From assembly GCA_025201705.1 (NCBI GenBank), contig MU616587.1:1-64000 (forward strand): 64,000 bases of DNA. Reading direction: 5' to 3'. This document shows positions 46,214 to 57,693 of this stretch, one piece after another. Below the pieces are notes generated by a model. That model was not told the DNA's origin, did not search any database, and saw only the letters and a list, made by a program, of their open reading frames with translations. The position numbers were made by a program, and so were the translations under genes. Position 1 is the first letter of the stretch. Each line of letters begins with the position of its first letter. This DNA comes from Dissophora ornata. Its lineage: Eukaryota > Mortierellomycota > Mortierellomycetes > Mortierellales > Mortierellaceae.

Positions 46214-48353
46214 ATGGACCCGTACTACTTTTCTCAGCAAGACCAAGGACATGATGGCCATTTTCCATCGCAACAATATCAACCGGGACAACAGCAGCAA
46301 CATAGTCGGGGGTCCGTTGCATTGACTTCAGATCATGTTTATCACCAACAGTTTCAGCAGCACCAGCAATACCTGCAGTACCTTCAGCTCCAGCAACAAC
46401 GACAAACTCCCTCGCAGGTGCGGATAGCGACATCTTCCTCCACGACAGCTCTCCCGCCGTCCTACAGCACACCTTTGCCACCTCCAAAATCAAAGCAGAC
46501 GGCAGGGGCGCGGAAAGCACAACCCAACAGTAGCATGAATCAATCACAGTACCAAGCTCAGTACCAGTTATCTATGCAGATTGGTGCAGCAGCTGCCTCG
46601 GCTGCTACTGCTGCTTTGTTGCAGTTCGGTTATCCGGGTACTTCAAGGACATCTACATTGTCTACAGAGGCGTCATCGCTGGCCAACGCCGGTGCAGAGA
46701 GTGGCATCGATCCTTCACCGTCACAGGAATGGTTTTCGACTTATGAAACGCCCACGCTTCAGCAAAGGATGGCAGCCACAACGGCAATGAATGCTCCGCC
46801 CCCACAAAGGGCCTCTCATGGGAATAGCAATGGCCGACGCAATAACAATAACAACCCACATCCACAACATCAGCTGCAGCAGAGGAATAACTGGAACAAT
46901 AGAGGGAAGCAGCAACAACACAAAAAACCAGATCACATGAAGGATCCAGCGGGCAATATGGACGCTGCGGCTGCAAAGGAGCCAACCGGGTTCCATTGCG
47001 ACGCCTGTGATGTCACATTTCATAAAGAGGCCAAGCTCATGGCCCATATCGCCGCACATAGATCATGTCCAGACTGTCAATATTCGGCCTCACCCAGTCT
47101 GGTAACCGATCACCGCAAGCTTATCCATGGATCTAAGGATGGACCTGTTGAACCATCTGCATTATCGCCAGCACTACCTATAGCGACAGCAGCGAAAGCG
47201 ACAGCGGCTTCAGTTATTTCCACCACTACCTCTACGACGGCCAAACTGGGCTTTCACCATGCAAGGAATCAAGGACCCAAACCGATCGTCAATCATGAGC
47301 TCCTGCATCCTCTTGCGCCCACCTTGAACACCCCAGAGGAGATCGCGGCATGGATTGCGCAGCGGCGGAAGGCATGGCCAACGGAAGCTAACATTCTGAA
47401 GAAGGTATATTGGAAAGCTCGCCTCCATATAAGCGGCATTTATTACCGTGGAAGCATTGGCGCTCATATAGATCTATGTTTTATCTCAATTGCGGGGACC
47501 TTAGGCACAAGACCGGCAAGATATGATCGCCAAGGGCCAGGTCATCGAAGAGGCTTCCAGTAAAGGTTTCAACGGCAAAGAGAAACGACGCATGAATGAT
47601 AACGACCGTGGAAGCAACAACAAACGGGGACAACAATCGACCACGACACCCGAAGTCGATGGTATACTTGCCAAGAAGGCGAAGATCGAGGATGCTGGAT
47701 CCACCACTATTATGGCCGATGGGTTGGTTGCATATGCCTCATCGAATGAGTTGAGTGACAATGAGGATGCTGACGAGAATATGGATCCAGTAAAGGATGC
47801 CATCTCCTCCAAGGATCCCAGTATCATGGGCAAGCTTGTACTCCCAAAAGAGAGATCAACCCGGCCAAAGAAACCCTGCAAGTACTTTCTACGAGGCAAT
47901 TGTACTCGAGGAGACAAGTGCATTTTTTCCCATGACCCTTCGCTAACTGTATGTTTTGAATGTTCATTTTGGTTTCTTGGTGAATCTTCTCAATGCTGGT
48001 CTGAGACACTAATTCTTCCTCTGTCTTCACACTCTGTCACTCTGTTGCGCGCAGAACAAGGTTCAGAAGGTTCAACGCGTCTCGCCAAAGAAGGAAGTTT
48101 TCAGGTCTCGTCCATCGTTGCTCCAAATGGTATGCCAGTTGGAATTGGACCAGTCTTCTCGGCATCATTAATGCTTTACTACCAAACTAACCTTGCAAGG
48201 CACGTCTTCAAATGTTTTTGAAATACCTAGCTTTTATCAGGAGAGATCAAACAAGAAAAGAACAAGCTGTTGGAAGCGATACGTTACATTGTCGAGAACA
48301 ACTTTTTTGAAAAACGTGAACCATCTGGGATGCTCGTTGAGGAATTGGCATAA
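46214..48353 (+). CDS. NUFIP1: NUFIP1/Rsa1-like snoRNP assembly factor with CCCH zinc finger
   Basis: Exons 46214-47404, 47505-47948, 48055-48129 and a last exon ending at the TAA 48351-48353 (most likely starting at 48246) give about 605 aa. The protein has a Gln-rich N-terminus, a C2H2 finger (FHCDACDVTFHKEAKLMAH), the NUFIP1 signature LNTPEEIAAWIAQRRKAWPT, a basic helix, then a CCCH finger KPCKYFLRGNCTRGDKCIFS near the end of exon 2. The C-terminus IKQEKNKLLEAIRYIVENNF matches the tail of animal NUFIP1. NUFIP1/Rsa1 links R2TP, Hsp90 and Snu13 during box C/D snoRNP and other RNP assembly. The last splice acceptor is uncertain: either GAGAG at 48245 or a short unseen exon before it. Confidence 0.83.
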
Positions 48354-48841
48354 CAATAGACGACATTTTTGAAGAATCTATGTAAAGTACAAATCAAAAT
48401 ATATGCCATATATCAATGCCCCACACATGGCTTGTCCAAGAGTTCTGGCTTATGCTTGTGCATACCTTACATTATGAAGGCAGTTTGGGGTCTTAAAACA
48501 CATACATGTTGCTTGCGAACCTGTGCCTCACCAACAAAGGCATCCCAGGACTGCCTGTTGCGATTTCATTATCGTGTTTCGTGTTTCGTGTGTTGACTTG
48601 CGATTCTTGCCACCATTGCGGACGCTCATTCTGAAGCTTAATAAGGGACATGGAGCGAAGTTTTGATGCAGTATAAGGTGACTTTGGGGGAAGATAGGGA
48701 GGACTACGAGATTTGGCCGCAAACTGCAAAGATGTGCAGCGTTGATAGGATCGACACATTTCACCCTGGTTGCTTATTTTCATCCCTTCATTCACGTCAA
48801 TGTTCTGACCGATTTATTTCATGGATCGCCATTTTCAGCTC
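48354..48841. other. Convergent 3' region of NUFIP1 and PDCD2
   Basis: About 490 bases between two convergent stop codons; no conserved coding sequence is seen. Confidence 0.4.
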
Positions 48842-51016
48842 TTACTTAGATGACACGGAGACATTGAGACCAGTGGTCATGTTGCCCCCTTGCATTCCAT
48901 CCTCAGAAAAGTGCTGGACCAGCGCGATCTCGTGTTGGTAATGTTTGCCTTCAACATGGCAGTTGTCCTTGCACGAGTACACGAGCACTGTTCCAAAATC
49001 CAGTGCATCTGTCGCAGAGTGGTCAATTGAAAGATAGTTGAGCAGTTGTGGCAAGATCTACGTAAACAGATATTTCACACACCAGTGATTAGTTCGCAGG
49101 GTCATCTAACTAGCATATGAAAACGACTTTGTGAAGCTGCTCTGCAAAGCCAACATCCTTACCTGAAATTCAAAGGTTCGCTCGTGACCGCAGTCTGGGC
49201 ATGGAGGAACATCGTCTGGCTTTGGGATACCAACATCACTGACATACAGAGGCTCAGGGTTGGCGAGCTCGTATTCCATGCGTGCATACCTGTCATAAAC
49301 AAGGATGTGTTAGCAGTACGAAATTGTCTTGGTCAAAGATTCGTCAGCGTAGCAGTCAGTCACATACCTTAAAACCTGATCCGGATACAATGCCACCCTC
49401 TTTTGAAACGTCAAGAAGGCTGCATCAATGTCTGTCTTCGTGTTCTCGTAGACCTCATCTCCAACAGGAACCAACGCATTCATTGAATTCTCTGCGCCCT
49501 CTAGCGATTTGCTAACATCTGTAGCAATGACATTCTTTTCTCTCTTAGCCTTCAATTTCGCTGCTTTTACTTCCCATCCTTCCTCCGCCTCCTGCTCATC
49601 GCCAGAACTTTCGTCTGCCAGACCCTCATCAATGGCCTCTTGATCAAACACTTCCGCCTCGCTAATAATCTCAAACTCAGGGAACCGGTTCATGCGCTCG
49701 ACCAATTTGTAGTCGATATCAAGTTTGTTAGCGTAATCTTGCTGCTCCTTGGTCAACGTCTGAGTCAACGCGCCGTGTTGGCTCATGCGTTTCTCGACAG
49801 TGTTTAGGCTCTCGTCGTCGTCGTGCTTTCCCTCGCTCTCTTCTTTTCCCTCGTCCTCCATCTTACTTTGCTGCAGCGCTGTATTGCTGGATATGGAGAG
49901 ATCAGCGAGGCCAGAGTCGAGTGTTATAGTCGATGAGACTGGAGGCTTGGTGCCGCAAAGCTGTTTGTGGAGGCCTTTTACCCAGTGAATGGTTTGATGA
50001 TCCGGCCCACAATATGTCACTTTGTGGCATTTGGAGCAAACTTTGGGTCCATACATTCCACAGACAAAGCAAGTCTTTGCTAAAGCAGCATAGTGTCGAA
50101 ACGAAAGATGTCACAGCAGTTGGTGAGTATCCCTGTAATATCTCAAAGTTATCTTCTGTTCCATCTGTCCGCACCACTTATAGTCCTGAACGAACGCGTC
50201 CTTTGCCTTGAAGAGTGTACCATGTTTACTGCTTGGGAATGGTAACCAGCCTGCATTCTCTTCTTCGGCGTTTTCATCATCCTTTGATACAGGTGTGTAA
50301 TAGGGGTTGTACTGGCCAAGTTGGCTTCTTACGACCTTGAAGCTATAGCGTGCAGGGCAAAAGATATATCGAGCTGTTGTTAGCCCGCATTCCGGGGAAC
50401 CTGTAAATCCGCTTGGTAGATCGTAAAGATAGTATCAGCCCTCGAACTTACGATCCACTAGGAGACTTTTTGTGGCAAGCTCCGTTCTTGCAGCAAAACA
50501 CGTAAATCACACGATGGAACGCTTCCACAGGATGGTCCTCTGGCGAGTATAGCTGTAACACGTCAACATCATGGAAACTGAAGCAGTTTAGGCGCCATAT
50601 TTCGGCCCATGTAACAATTCGTCCCTCAGCTTGAATAAACTAAGTCCAGAAATTGGACGACACCCACCTGGAGTAAAAATGGCATAGGCTTGTGGCACTG
50701 GTCGCACAGAGTATCCTTCGAATCCAGAACATGCTCGGGGTTCAACCAGAGCTTTACCAGGACAAGGGAAATGAGTAAAGATTCAAGACGCCAAGCTTAT
50801 AGAACGCTTTGGCCTCAAGAGGAAGATTCATTGCAACAAGGAAAAAAAACCCCTCCTTGAACGTACTGGAAAGCCGCCGATCTTTGAGCAGAAGTCCTCA
50901 GGGAGTAGTGGTCCATGTTCCTCAAAGTCCACAGGCTCCGCAAATCCTAGCATGACTGGCGCTTCTTCCTCTCCCTTTGCATGGTTGACGTGATGTTGAC
51001 TTGCTGCGTCCGACAT
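48842..51016 (-). CDS. TSR4: PDCD2/Tsr4-like 40S assembly protein with MYND finger
   Basis: Seven exons (51016-50867, 50751-50668, 50552-50452, 50342-50221, 50079-49368, 49289-49163, 49057-48842) sum to 503 aa. The N-terminus has VMLGFAEPVDF and IGGFPLWLNPEHVL, then the CDQCHKPMPFLLQLYSPEDH repeat and YVFCCKNGACHKK. A MYND zinc finger follows: CFVCGMYGPKVCSKCHKVTY, CGPDHQ, HKQLC. An acidic linker (EDEGKEESEGKHDDDE) makes it longer than human PDCD2 (344 aa). The C-terminal PDCD2 domain has YPDQVLRYARMEYEL, CPDCGHERTFEFQ, and DFGTVLVYSCKDNC. PDCD2 and yeast Tsr4 are co-translational chaperones of ribosomal protein uS5. The exon 4 donor (GTACAC at 50220) is the least certain boundary. Confidence 0.87.
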
Positions 51017-51234
51017 TTACTCTTTCAAAGAATCCAAGTTTGGTGAAAATAAGAAAAATTTCATTTGCTTCTTGTGTTGCATGTTTTCATGTTTTTCCAT
51101 GGAACCCTTAAGCCAACCTCCACAATTGTCAATCGAAAATTTAAGGCGCGAAAATGCCTGTTGAAAAAAAAATGAAAGGCAGGACCAGCATCATCATCGA
51201 ACCAGGAGTAAGAAGCATTCGACATTACATAATA
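51017..51234. promoter_or_regulatory. Divergent promoter between PDCD2 and syntaxin-6
   Basis: Two start codons face away from each other across 218 bases; no obvious TATA element. Confidence 0.55.
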
Positions 51235-52342
51235 ATGGAGGACCCGTTTATCCTCATCAAAAAGTAACGTCATTTATCAGGTCGCATGCTGCAGGTGTCT
51301 CTGCTGCCTTTGTTCCTAACTCGTGTTATACTTCGGCTCTTCAGCGACGTTCTATCGTCCCTCAGTAATGCATCCACGTTATACGAGAGCTGGAAACGAA
51401 TTCTCCAAACAGTCACCTCAGCTGAGAATGAGGAGCTGGTGAAGACAAATGAAGAGCTGCACCAGGTACTTGCCAGCATTGAGCAGGACTTGGAGGATTT
51501 GGATGACGCCGTCAGAGCAGTCGTTGAGAATCCAGAAAGATTCAATCTAACAAACAGGGAGTCCAACGCCAGGAAGCAGTTTGTGGATCAGACAAGACGA
51601 AAAGTTCAGGTATGGCCATCAAAGGACTTCTCGCTGTGGCAGATAGCAGCGGACATGTGTGGAGCAAGAGTGAATAACATTGGGATATCTCTGTTTCTTT
51701 TCAGAATATGAAATCGAAGCTGGATCAGCCTGTGAAGATCGGAAGCGCTCAACTGGATCGTTTGACACTACTGGAGGATGCAGGGACGTCAAGTCCAAGA
51801 GGGTATCAGAAGCCAACACGCCGTGAGAATATGATGTACAGCAATGCAAAGTTTGTGGAGCAAGAGGCACAACAACAGCAGGTATAGCAAGTGAAAACCC
51901 TATGACAAGACAGGTCAGGCCTTGCATCATTGAATCATCGATTCTGCTCCTGCATTAACAATTCGCGTTGCGCTCAATGACAGATGTTGATGCAAGAACA
52001 GGATCAACAACTAGATGGCGTCATGCATACAGTGTTGAACATGAGGGAGATTGCCTCTACAATGAACAGCGAACTGAATGATCAATCTATGCTACTGGAT
52101 GATTTGGATGAGCACGTGGACGCGACTTCTGGGCGGCTGCAGGCGGCCATGAGAAGGATGAATCATTTTATCAAACAGAACGAAGGTGAGATGGTGCCCA
52201 TTGACAGAGAGAACTCCTTGCTATTAGCGAGGTTAACTTTGCGGCTGATTGTTGTAAACTTCTAGAGACAAAATCGACCTGTTGCATCGGAATCCTGATC
52301 ATGGTCCTTATCATCATGTTGATCCTGGTTGTCGCCCTGTAG
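51235..52342 (+). CDS. TLG1: Syntaxin-6/Tlg1-type Qc-SNARE
   Basis: Five exons (51235-51263, 51345-51609, 51705-51881, 51984-52185, 52266-52342) encode 249 aa, the usual size (human STX6 255). The start MEDPFILIKNDV is the family signature (MEDPFFVVK). The N-terminal three-helix bundle includes LYESWKRIL and ERFNLTNRESNARKQFVDQT. The SNARE helix is QEQDQQLDGVMHTVLNMREI through ATSGRLQAAMRRMNHFIKQN, with the central Gln layer in the MNSELNDQSMLLDDLDEHVD stretch. A single C-terminal anchor, CCIGILIMVLIIMLILVVAL, ends directly at the stop. It functions in fusion at the trans-Golgi network and early endosome. Confidence 0.93.
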
Positions 52343-53690
52343 TCGGCTACCTGCTCTATAGTTTTTAGAAGAGCTATGCTTAGCTACCAAACGCTTCGCC
52401 CATTCACTGTGCACACATCATCATCATTTCCCCTCACTCGATCACTCTTAATCCGTGGCAGTAAATCCTCACTTCAGTCAGTGCCAACGCGTTGCCTCTT
52501 TTCTGTATCGATGGAGAAGCACCCTATGATAAAGCCAGTTAAGAAGAATGCTTGACACTTTAAAAACTCCAAATATACGTGATTGCTAGACGACTGCAAT
52601 AACAAGCAGCATGGTACAGAAGCCAACCTTCAAGGTGGTCTAGGGCTCTTGGCTTAGGATTTTTAGGTCATTATCCTTCTGAAGAGTAATAGTCGTGTGG
52701 GCTGCCTGAGTGACACCCGTCTTTGACGAATATGGCCCAGAGCAACAATTGCGTCTTCCTAGGATGCTGGTGTAACACAACTTTGTGGTCACAGCATCCT
52801 AGAAACTATGGCACCATCAATGACACATCCTGTAAACATTCTTTCAGCTGACAGCATGCCAGTCTTTACCCATTAGTCGCAATAACGCGTACCTCGTACT
52901 TTCCAGATTATACATGTCGTTCTCGATGATTCGACACAGCCTTGCGGGCATGGACACAGAATATCGAAATAGTCATACCATCAGCGCTCTGGTCTTGAAG
53001 CAATAATCATAAAACACGTATTTCGTAGTTTACAGAGGAGCATGTCCATGTCCCCGCTACCCCTCCGGTAACTATTCCTCGTCCAAGTGCCGATTATCGC
53101 GCTCAAGCCATTATTGATGGAAATGGAAAGTTTGAAGGAAAATGGGGAATGGTGGTTGGTTGGCTGCATGAGATAGAGGATGAGTATGGGAGATCCACTC
53201 CCCACTCTTGCGTCATCACGCCTTTAAAAGATACCGAAAAAACAATATTGCACAGCTATCCAAGGAGGGGTAGTAGAACATAGATAGGCTCTTTGGTCGT
53301 ATAGAAACCTTCACCTATTTTGTAGTTTCCAGACTATGCATGTCGTTCTCGATGACTTGACGTAGATTTTCGAGCGTGGATAAAGGTTTGCGTGGATAAA
53401 ACACGTATTTCATAGATTTCAGAATACACATGTCGCTCGACACAGCTGCGAGCGTGCCTGTCGCGCGCTGAACCTTCATTACCTGGGTGCTGTAGAAATT
53501 GTAATTTATTGCCTCTGTCCCACTTGCACACATTTCCCTGCCTGGTTCACTTTCTTACCACACATTACAGACTAGTACATATGGTCATCTACTCCCTGTT
53601 TCCTCTGTGTCAAAGTCAGGAGTAGTATGCAATGGTCTCAACCTTTGGAGAGGTCTCAGAGACTCTGAACATCGAGGACGATTTTTAGAA
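52343..53690. repeat. Dispersed, diverged repeats in gene-free DNA
   Basis: No gene is recognisable. A degenerate segment of about 60 bases (core TTCCAGA, then ACATGTCGTTCTCGATGA, then TTCGACACAG or similar) recurs near 52900, 53325 and 53410, with a weaker match near 53025. The copies share order and orientation, so they are likely remnants of an old repeat. Confidence 0.5.
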
Positions 53691-53734
53691 CTGAGGGTAT
53701 CTCATATCTCGCGATTTGCAGTCGGTATACCATA

Positions 53735-54590
53735 TGTTAAATCTTTACGCGCCTGGCACAACTGCCGGTAAGCTGATGCAACCACTACAACAGTAGTTTG
53801 AGTAGCACACTCGACGCATTGATCTGTGTAGGTAAAGGGTCTCGCTGAATCTGTAGAACACAAATCTCACTGTTTCCATAGGACATGTCAATTTTTAACA
53901 CGCGCACAGTTGCCAGTGAGTCGAGAGTTGGCATAGATTCTAATATATGTCTTGCAATTCGATAGATGCTATTTTTGCTGGTGATGGTGTATGAATGCAT
54001 AGGATACATTTCTCGCAGCTACCACACATGTTATTTCTTTACGCGCTTGGCACAATTGCAGGCAAAGTCATTTTTTTACGTGTTTGGCAAAATTGCTGGT
54101 ATCTCACAATTCAATAGGCGATATTTTTGGCTGGCGATGGCGCATGGATGCATGGAACATGTTCCTCGCTGCTACCACATAGCACGTCATTTTTCACACG
54201 CTTGGCACAATTGCCGTCCAGCATGGATTTTAAACCGTTTCTCGCGACTCGATAAATGCTATTTTTGCTAGTGATCGTGCATGAATGCATATAGTCATTT
54301 TTTACACGCTTGCCACAATTAATTGCCAGCGAGTTGAAAGTTGGCATGGATCCTAAGCCGTATCTCATACAATAATTGTTTGGCTGTACCAGATCGCAGG
54401 TAGTTTTTACACACTCGGCACATTGATCTGTCAGCAAAAAGACAACGTCTCGCGATTTGAAGTCGACAGGCGACATCTTTGCTCGTAATGGGTGGTACGT
54501 GGATGTCAAGATCACATACCCTGCGGTTACCAGACGAGAGGCACAATTGTCGGCTGAAATCACAACAAACATGACTTTATTGCTTTGAGT
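53735..54590. repeat. Diverged tandem repeats around an ACGCTTGGCACAATTGCC box
   Basis: The plus strand repeats a block roughly TTTTTACACGCTTGGCACAA TTGCC, followed by GATGCTATTTTTGCTGGTGA and a GGTGTATGAATGCATA-like segment. Matches to the first box begin near 53744, 53890, 54036, 54066, 54188 and 54300, spaced about 30 to 150 bases. Copies are only partly conserved. Reading frames through it are a by-product. Origin is unknown. Confidence 0.65.
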
Positions 54591-55418
54591 CATTGACGCG
54601 GATCATCCGTGGTGTGGTTGATTTCTGCTCTGCAGCCACGATTTCGTAGGATGGCGGTTCCTCGCCCAACTGGCTCTTCAATCTTTCTTTCACCGTCGCT
54701 CTCCTAATGAAATTGCTTAGAGAGTTAGAACCGGAGTGCCAATGCTTAATGCACGTAGCAAGAGGCATATCAAACGCTGCCATAGCTCTTACGAATATCT
54801 ATCCATCAGGTACAGCAGCTCAGATCCTGATCCCTCCAACCTTTTCTCGACAGACTTCATACCAGACTCCATGGCAATGGCTCCACCAAAGGCCAGGCCT
54901 ACTAAGTTTCCGGCTTAAGAAGTCCAAGAATTAAGTCGGGAGTTAAGGCATAATGTGTGTGGCGCCATCAAAGACGGTGGAATAGAAAGCTCACTAAATT
55001 CATGGACGACAGGCATCATATTTACCGGTGCCAAAGGTCAAACATCTCAGGCGGCTCCACGAACGTGATCTGGCTGCATAGTGGAGAGTAGACAGGACAA
55101 TACATTATTCATAAGGACTTCCATTTACATGCTGGATACCTAATCCTGGCATTGTCTATCCTACTCACCATAGGAAAAGGTGCACATTCCCAAGGTGATT
55201 GTCGAGGCAGCAGCTATGAGCAATGAGTAGTACCCGAATGATCAGTCTCCATTATCTCCCCCAAGACGTAAGGACAGCATAGAATTGCCTGAAACGACCG
55301 ACGAACCAATGAGCGTGTGTTTAATGACAGCATAACGAACGGCTGACCATTCTTCAGCTGTGAGTTCATGCTGCTCTAGCTTCTTGCGATAGTATTGCGA
55401 TACACTTTCAGTGTTCAT
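54577..55418 (-). CDS. Small conserved-looking membrane protein, function unknown
   Basis: Four exons (55418-55307, 55213-55169, 54913-54793, 54715-54577) join in phase to 138 aa. The N-terminus has YYRKKLEQHELTAEEWSAVR followed by YAVIKHTLI, which looks like a conserved helical motif. The middle (STITLGMCTFSYAGNLVGLA then FGGAIA) is a Gly-rich hydrophobic stretch fitting one or two membrane helices. The remainder is charged, ending PRMIRVNDSKQ. I do not recognise the family. The model is supported by four in-phase joins and a shared 161-bp divergent promoter with the CMP kinase. The first donor (GTTCGT) is weak. The 3' end touches the tandem-repeat block. Confidence 0.6.
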
Positions 55419-55579
55419 GATGTTTCGATGAGTAGTAATTCAACATTGTGTCGAGGCAATGCAGGGGGGTTTTTTGTAACCTTCTCTGTCTGTGTGCCGC
55501 TCACGTGACATACCTCCAACAAAGCGTTCATAATAGTTGAACCAGAGTTTCCGGAACAAACAACGAATTGTTCTGCAAC
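55419..55579. promoter_or_regulatory. Divergent promoter
   Basis: 161 bases between the start codons of the small membrane protein and the CMP kinase. Confidence 0.5.
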
Positions 55580-56637
55580 ATGCTCAAGAATCTGGCGACG
55601 CGGCTACGAAACCATGGAGGGTTTTCGACTTGCGCGCGAACAAGGCCCTTTCAAGTGGCGATCGATGGCCCTGCTGCCTCTGGAAAGAGTAGGCATTTAA
55701 CATTCTCCGTCTTGCTGCTGATCAACCCTTGTTTGGCGGGAAATACTACTGGGGACTGACAACCCACCTCGACTGCAATAGGCACCACAGCCAAGATGGT
55801 GGCTCAGCGACTCGGATTTGATTATATTGACACGGGCGCCTTCTACAGATGTGTAAGTAGTTCGCTGGCGGTGGGTACGCAAGCGCTGTTTTATCCGCTG
55901 AACCCGCACCATTGCCTACAGCAAGCTTATTCTTCGCTCCTGCTTTGTAGGTCACTCTGGCTGCACTCGCAAAAGGGATTGACCCTTCCGACCCTTTAAA
56001 CGCCAATCGAATTTCCGAGGTTGCGGAGCAGTCCCGCATCGGACTAAAAACAATATTTTCAAAGTCCACAGACGACAACAGTGGTCAAACTCCCGGGCGC
56101 GCTACAGTACCAACAACTCGAGTATACTTGGATTCGAAGGACGTATCTTCAGAGATTAGAACCGGGAATGTATCTAAGCATGTCTCTGCAGTGGCTGCCA
56201 TTGGAAATGTTAGGCAGGCAGTATTGCACAAAGTCCGCAGCATTGGCGCCACAGATAACGAGCAGGTCGCAAGCAGCAATCTGGATATGGAGTCCTCTTC
56301 AAAGGGGTTGGTCATGGATGGCCGTGATATCGGCACTGTAGTCCTACCTCATGCCGACCTTAAGGTCTTTTTGGTAGCTGATAGTCGTGTCCGTGCAGAG
56401 CGTCGCTTGTTGGATCTAGCCCAGGGTGGATTGGATCCAACACAAGAAGTTCTAGATATTGAGGCAGTGCAGAGGGACCTGGAGCGGCGGGACGAGTTGG
56501 ACCGGACGAGGAAGGTATCCCCGCTCAAAATGGCAGAGGATGCCATGGTGTTGGATACCTCTGACCTCACCATCGAGGGCCAGGTCGATGTGATTGTCAA
56601 AGAGTTCGAGCGCAGATGCGGAGTGCATAGCTTGTAA
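55580..56637 (+). CDS. Bacterial-type (d)CMP kinase, probably mitochondrial
   Basis: Three exons (55580-55688, 55782-55852, 55951-56637) give 288 aa. The P-loop VAIDGPAASGKSTTAK is split by intron 1, followed by LGFDYIDTGAFYRCVTLAAL, a DSKDVSSEIRT-S...VSAVAAI block and GLVMDGRDIGTVVLPHADLK, then FLVADSRVRAERR and RRDELDRTR. These are the signature of the bacterial Cmk family, not of eukaryotic UMP/CMP kinase. The enzyme phosphorylates CMP or dCMP to the diphosphate. The first 25 residues (MLKNLATRLRNHGGFSTCAR) look like a mitochondrial presequence. A nuclear gene with introns and a presequence suggests an old acquisition, perhaps from the mitochondrial ancestor (inference). Confidence 0.9.
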
Positions 56638-57693
56638 CGCTAAAATAAAGTCGTGGCACCCCTGGGCAAGATTCAAGACGCTTCGCGTTCAAAGGCCCCC
56701 CCCCTAGATGCTGTAACCCCAATCATTCATTCTTAACCAACTAAAAAAGCACCAAGCTTCCTCGGCACCCATGGCTCACATTCAGCGACAACCGGCGGAT
56801 CTCCTTGTGGTGTGACCGTAATACATTGCTACACGCGCAAAGCTCTAGCCGTGCTTGTCTGCGCTTCCTTATCAATAGTGGCATCAAAATGCATGTTATT
56901 GCTAGCGTTGTGTCGCTTAGCTGTCTATCAGCGAGGAAACTTCTGGGTCAAGGTAAAGCACATATCCCAATCTCAACCCAGATAAATAAAAATGTTCGTT
57001 GGGTTATATCTCTTACGAACTCTGCCGCTTACGGAGGAGCCTTATTAAACACTGGAGCTCTACATTTGGAACAACTAGTGGTTCGGGAGAGATCAATCTC
57101 TAGCACGCAATTTGCATTGACTTCTCACAAAGCGATCGACAATGTGGCAGAAATATCAGCAGAAAAGATGAATGTTTTTTTGTGAGTTCAGTGAATGTGA
57201 GAGACTAACGTCGCTACTGCCGACTTTGGCAGTGCCACTCACATGATCGTGAGAGATATCATAGCTCTGAAGACCCAAAACGTCTCCAAGGATGCAGTTC
57301 TTACGCTGCCACCTGGTGTATTTGCAAATCTTTATCATCCTCAGAACTTCTATTTCTTTATTTTGCACGAAAGGTACTAGAAAAAGTATGTTCTTTGAGA
57401 TGAGTATGACGAGCGCCAGGATTCCAACCGACTAACCGCACAAGACCCGGTACAGTTAAGTTGCGTTTGCGTTACTCCACCAACTCCAAAGAACACGCGG
57501 TGTTTCTCTGCTCAAAATCCTGATAGCTTCTTGGTCACTAACGGTGGGTAAAGCGCACCATTGCTTTAGTAAAGAAAAAGCTAGAAGGCATCGTACAAGG
57601 GTTGTTATTAGAAGTTGGCTCAAATAAGGGACAACGGCTAGGACAGAACCGATGGGATTTGTGTCCCATGCTAAAAATGCACATTTTTTTTAT
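56638..57693. other. Intergenic region
   Basis: About 1 kb without a supported gene. A plus-strand frame at about 57215-57380 is open but matches nothing I know. A segment near 57430-57480 looked tRNA-like and was rejected. Confidence 0.35.

Noticed and set aside
53735..54590. CRISPR-like array
   Set aside because: Repeats are diverged, irregularly spaced and in a eukaryotic genome.
57425..57485. Possible tRNA (GGATTCCAACC-like T-loop)
   Set aside because: The T-stem and anticodon arm do not pair, so no cloverleaf forms.
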